From positions 1-41,190 of the forward strand of contig DKUB01000068.1 in the NCBI GenBank assembly GCA_002490465.1: a stretch of 41,190 nucleotides of DNA, read 5' to 3'. A program made the translations under genes and the position numbers. The DNA comes from Lachnoclostridium sp. UBA7215. Lineage in GTDB: Bacteria; Bacillota; Clostridia; Lachnospirales; Lachnospiraceae. The notes below the pieces were generated by a model. The model worked only from the letters and a program-made list of their open reading frames with translations. It ran no database searches and was not told the origin of the DNA. Numbering within the stretch: the first letter of the stretch is position 1; every line of letters starts with the position of its first letter. Of this stretch, positions 40,600 through 41,190 are shown piece after piece.

Positions 40600-41190
40600 T
40601 TATGGCTGAAAAGTCCAGTAATCCCTCTCAGTATAATAACGGCAGTTTTTATGCACATAGCCCCCTATTCCCCAGCCATACTCGATTGTCTCTACCGTTT
40701 TGGGAATATAAACTTTTTTGACCTGATATTTTCTTCCAATGCCGACAAGAGAAATACTGTCAGCAACAAGTTTTTTTACCTTACGGGAAATTCTGAAAAC
40801 GCGTCCCTTTGGAATGCCCACTAACAGTTCCCTTTTTTTCTTGCTGTAAATACACATTCCTGACCTTGCCAGATAGGGATTTGACGGGGAAAGGGTTATA
40901 CGGCATCTTGTTTTAGTTGACAGTGCACCGCCTTTTATTTCTTTCACCCCTGCCCCCAGGTGCACGGATTGCGGAGATGCTTTGTAAAAGGCAAATTCGT
41001 CCACTGTTTTTACACTATCTGGAATACAAATATTTTTTTGGGGGGTAAGCACAGCATAAAGTGTTTTTCCGTTTTTTGAAAGAAGCATTTTCTTTTTTAC
41101 TTTATAATAAGGGCTTTTCTTTGAAACAGCAAAGCGTTTCCAGGATGCCTTAGATCTTGCGAGGTCTGCCACGCCTTTCTTTAATTTTGC
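40600..41190 (-). CDS. Leucine-rich-repeat (BspA-like) protein, C-terminal part
   Basis: The frame is open to the right edge, so the gene begins outside the window; the internal GTG at 41172 is not the true start. The visible 196 residues read like BspA-type leucine-rich repeats (NICIPDSVKTVDEFAFYKAS, SVHLGAGVKEIKGGAL, KKVYIPKTVETIEYGWG), in a lysine-rich setting. Such proteins are usually surface or secreted adhesins; the signal sequence would lie upstream. The repeats are degenerate and the C-terminus (HKNCRYYTERDYWTFQP) lacks a visible anchor. Convergent with the methyltransferase gene across a hairpin. Confidence 0.7.
   Translation of the reverse strand, partial: AKLKKGVADLARSKASWKRFAVSKKSPYYKVKKKMLLSKNGKTLYAVLTPQKNICIPDSVKTVDEFAFYKASPQSVHLGAGVKEIKGGALSTKTRCRITLSPSNPYLARSGMCIYSKKKRELLVGIPKGRVFRISRKVKKLVADSISLVGIGRKYQVKKVYIPKTVETIEYGWGIGGYVHKNCRYYTERDYWTFQP

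Overview
The window looks like chromosomal DNA of a motile, Gram-positive gut clostridium, most likely a Lachnospiraceae member. The main clues are the SCIFF peptide with its radical SAM maturase, an Mbl-flgF-flgG-rod-binding flagellar cluster, the Firmicutes comFC-yvyF and hpf-secA-prfB arrangements, an iron-sulfur type PurF, a Gly/Cys-rich small protein of clostridial type, strong AGGAGG ribosome binding sites and sigma-A-like promoters. No tRNA, rRNA, CRISPR array or intact insertion sequence was recognised.

Layout. 1-3.3 kb is an AT-rich, decayed accessory end: the 3' part of a large AAA-type ATPase with a zinc ribbon and winged helix, remnants resembling a DUF4160/DUF2442 pair, and an alpha/beta hydrolase broken by an in-frame stop. 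3.4-6.0 kb is a LytTR regulator-DUF3021-ABC transporter operon with a candidate LytTR operator. 6.0-10.0 kb holds a glucose-family PTS permease (IICBA) and an O-antigen-ligase-like membrane protein. 10.1-11.8 kb is the SCIFF ranthipeptide precursor (46 aa) and its maturase, separated by a strong RNA hairpin. 11.9-15.0 kb is mbl-flgF-flgG-rod-binding protein, ending in a terminator. 15.0-18.7 kb is recD2, comFC and yvyF.

18.7-25.1 kb holds cvfB (reverse strand), a structured repeat element, ridA, a YjfB-type motility peptide (reverse), an SH3-NlpC/P60 wall hydrolase with a repeat-encoded serine linker, and a tightly overlapping trio of nucleosidase, SPL-like radical SAM enzyme and short-chain dehydrogenase. 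25.1-29.8 kb is a cluster of DnaA-box-like 9-mers followed by hpf, secA and prfB; prfB carries a programmed +1 frameshift whose slip codon is followed by UAA. 29.8-33.6 kb contains cheW, homoserine dehydrogenase, a polytopic membrane protein and a reverse-strand CheX-like/CheY pair. 33.6-41.2 kb holds aroC, a 46-aa acidic protein, a Gly/Cys-rich small protein, a GH3-like lipoprotein lacking its catalytic residues, purF, purB, a class I methyltransferase and the 3' part of a leucine-rich-repeat protein.

Functional themes are motility and chemotaxis (mbl/flg cluster, yvyF, yjfB, cheW, cheX/cheY), information processing (recD2, hpf, secA, prfB), and biosynthesis (hom, aroC, purF, purB). The best candidates for undescribed biology are the nucleosidase-SPL-SDR operon, the CheX protein fused to MshEN-like repeats beside a lone CheY, the inactivated GH3 lipoprotein, and the DnaA-box cluster upstream of hpf-secA-prfB. 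All functional statements rest on reading motifs by eye; no database search was run.
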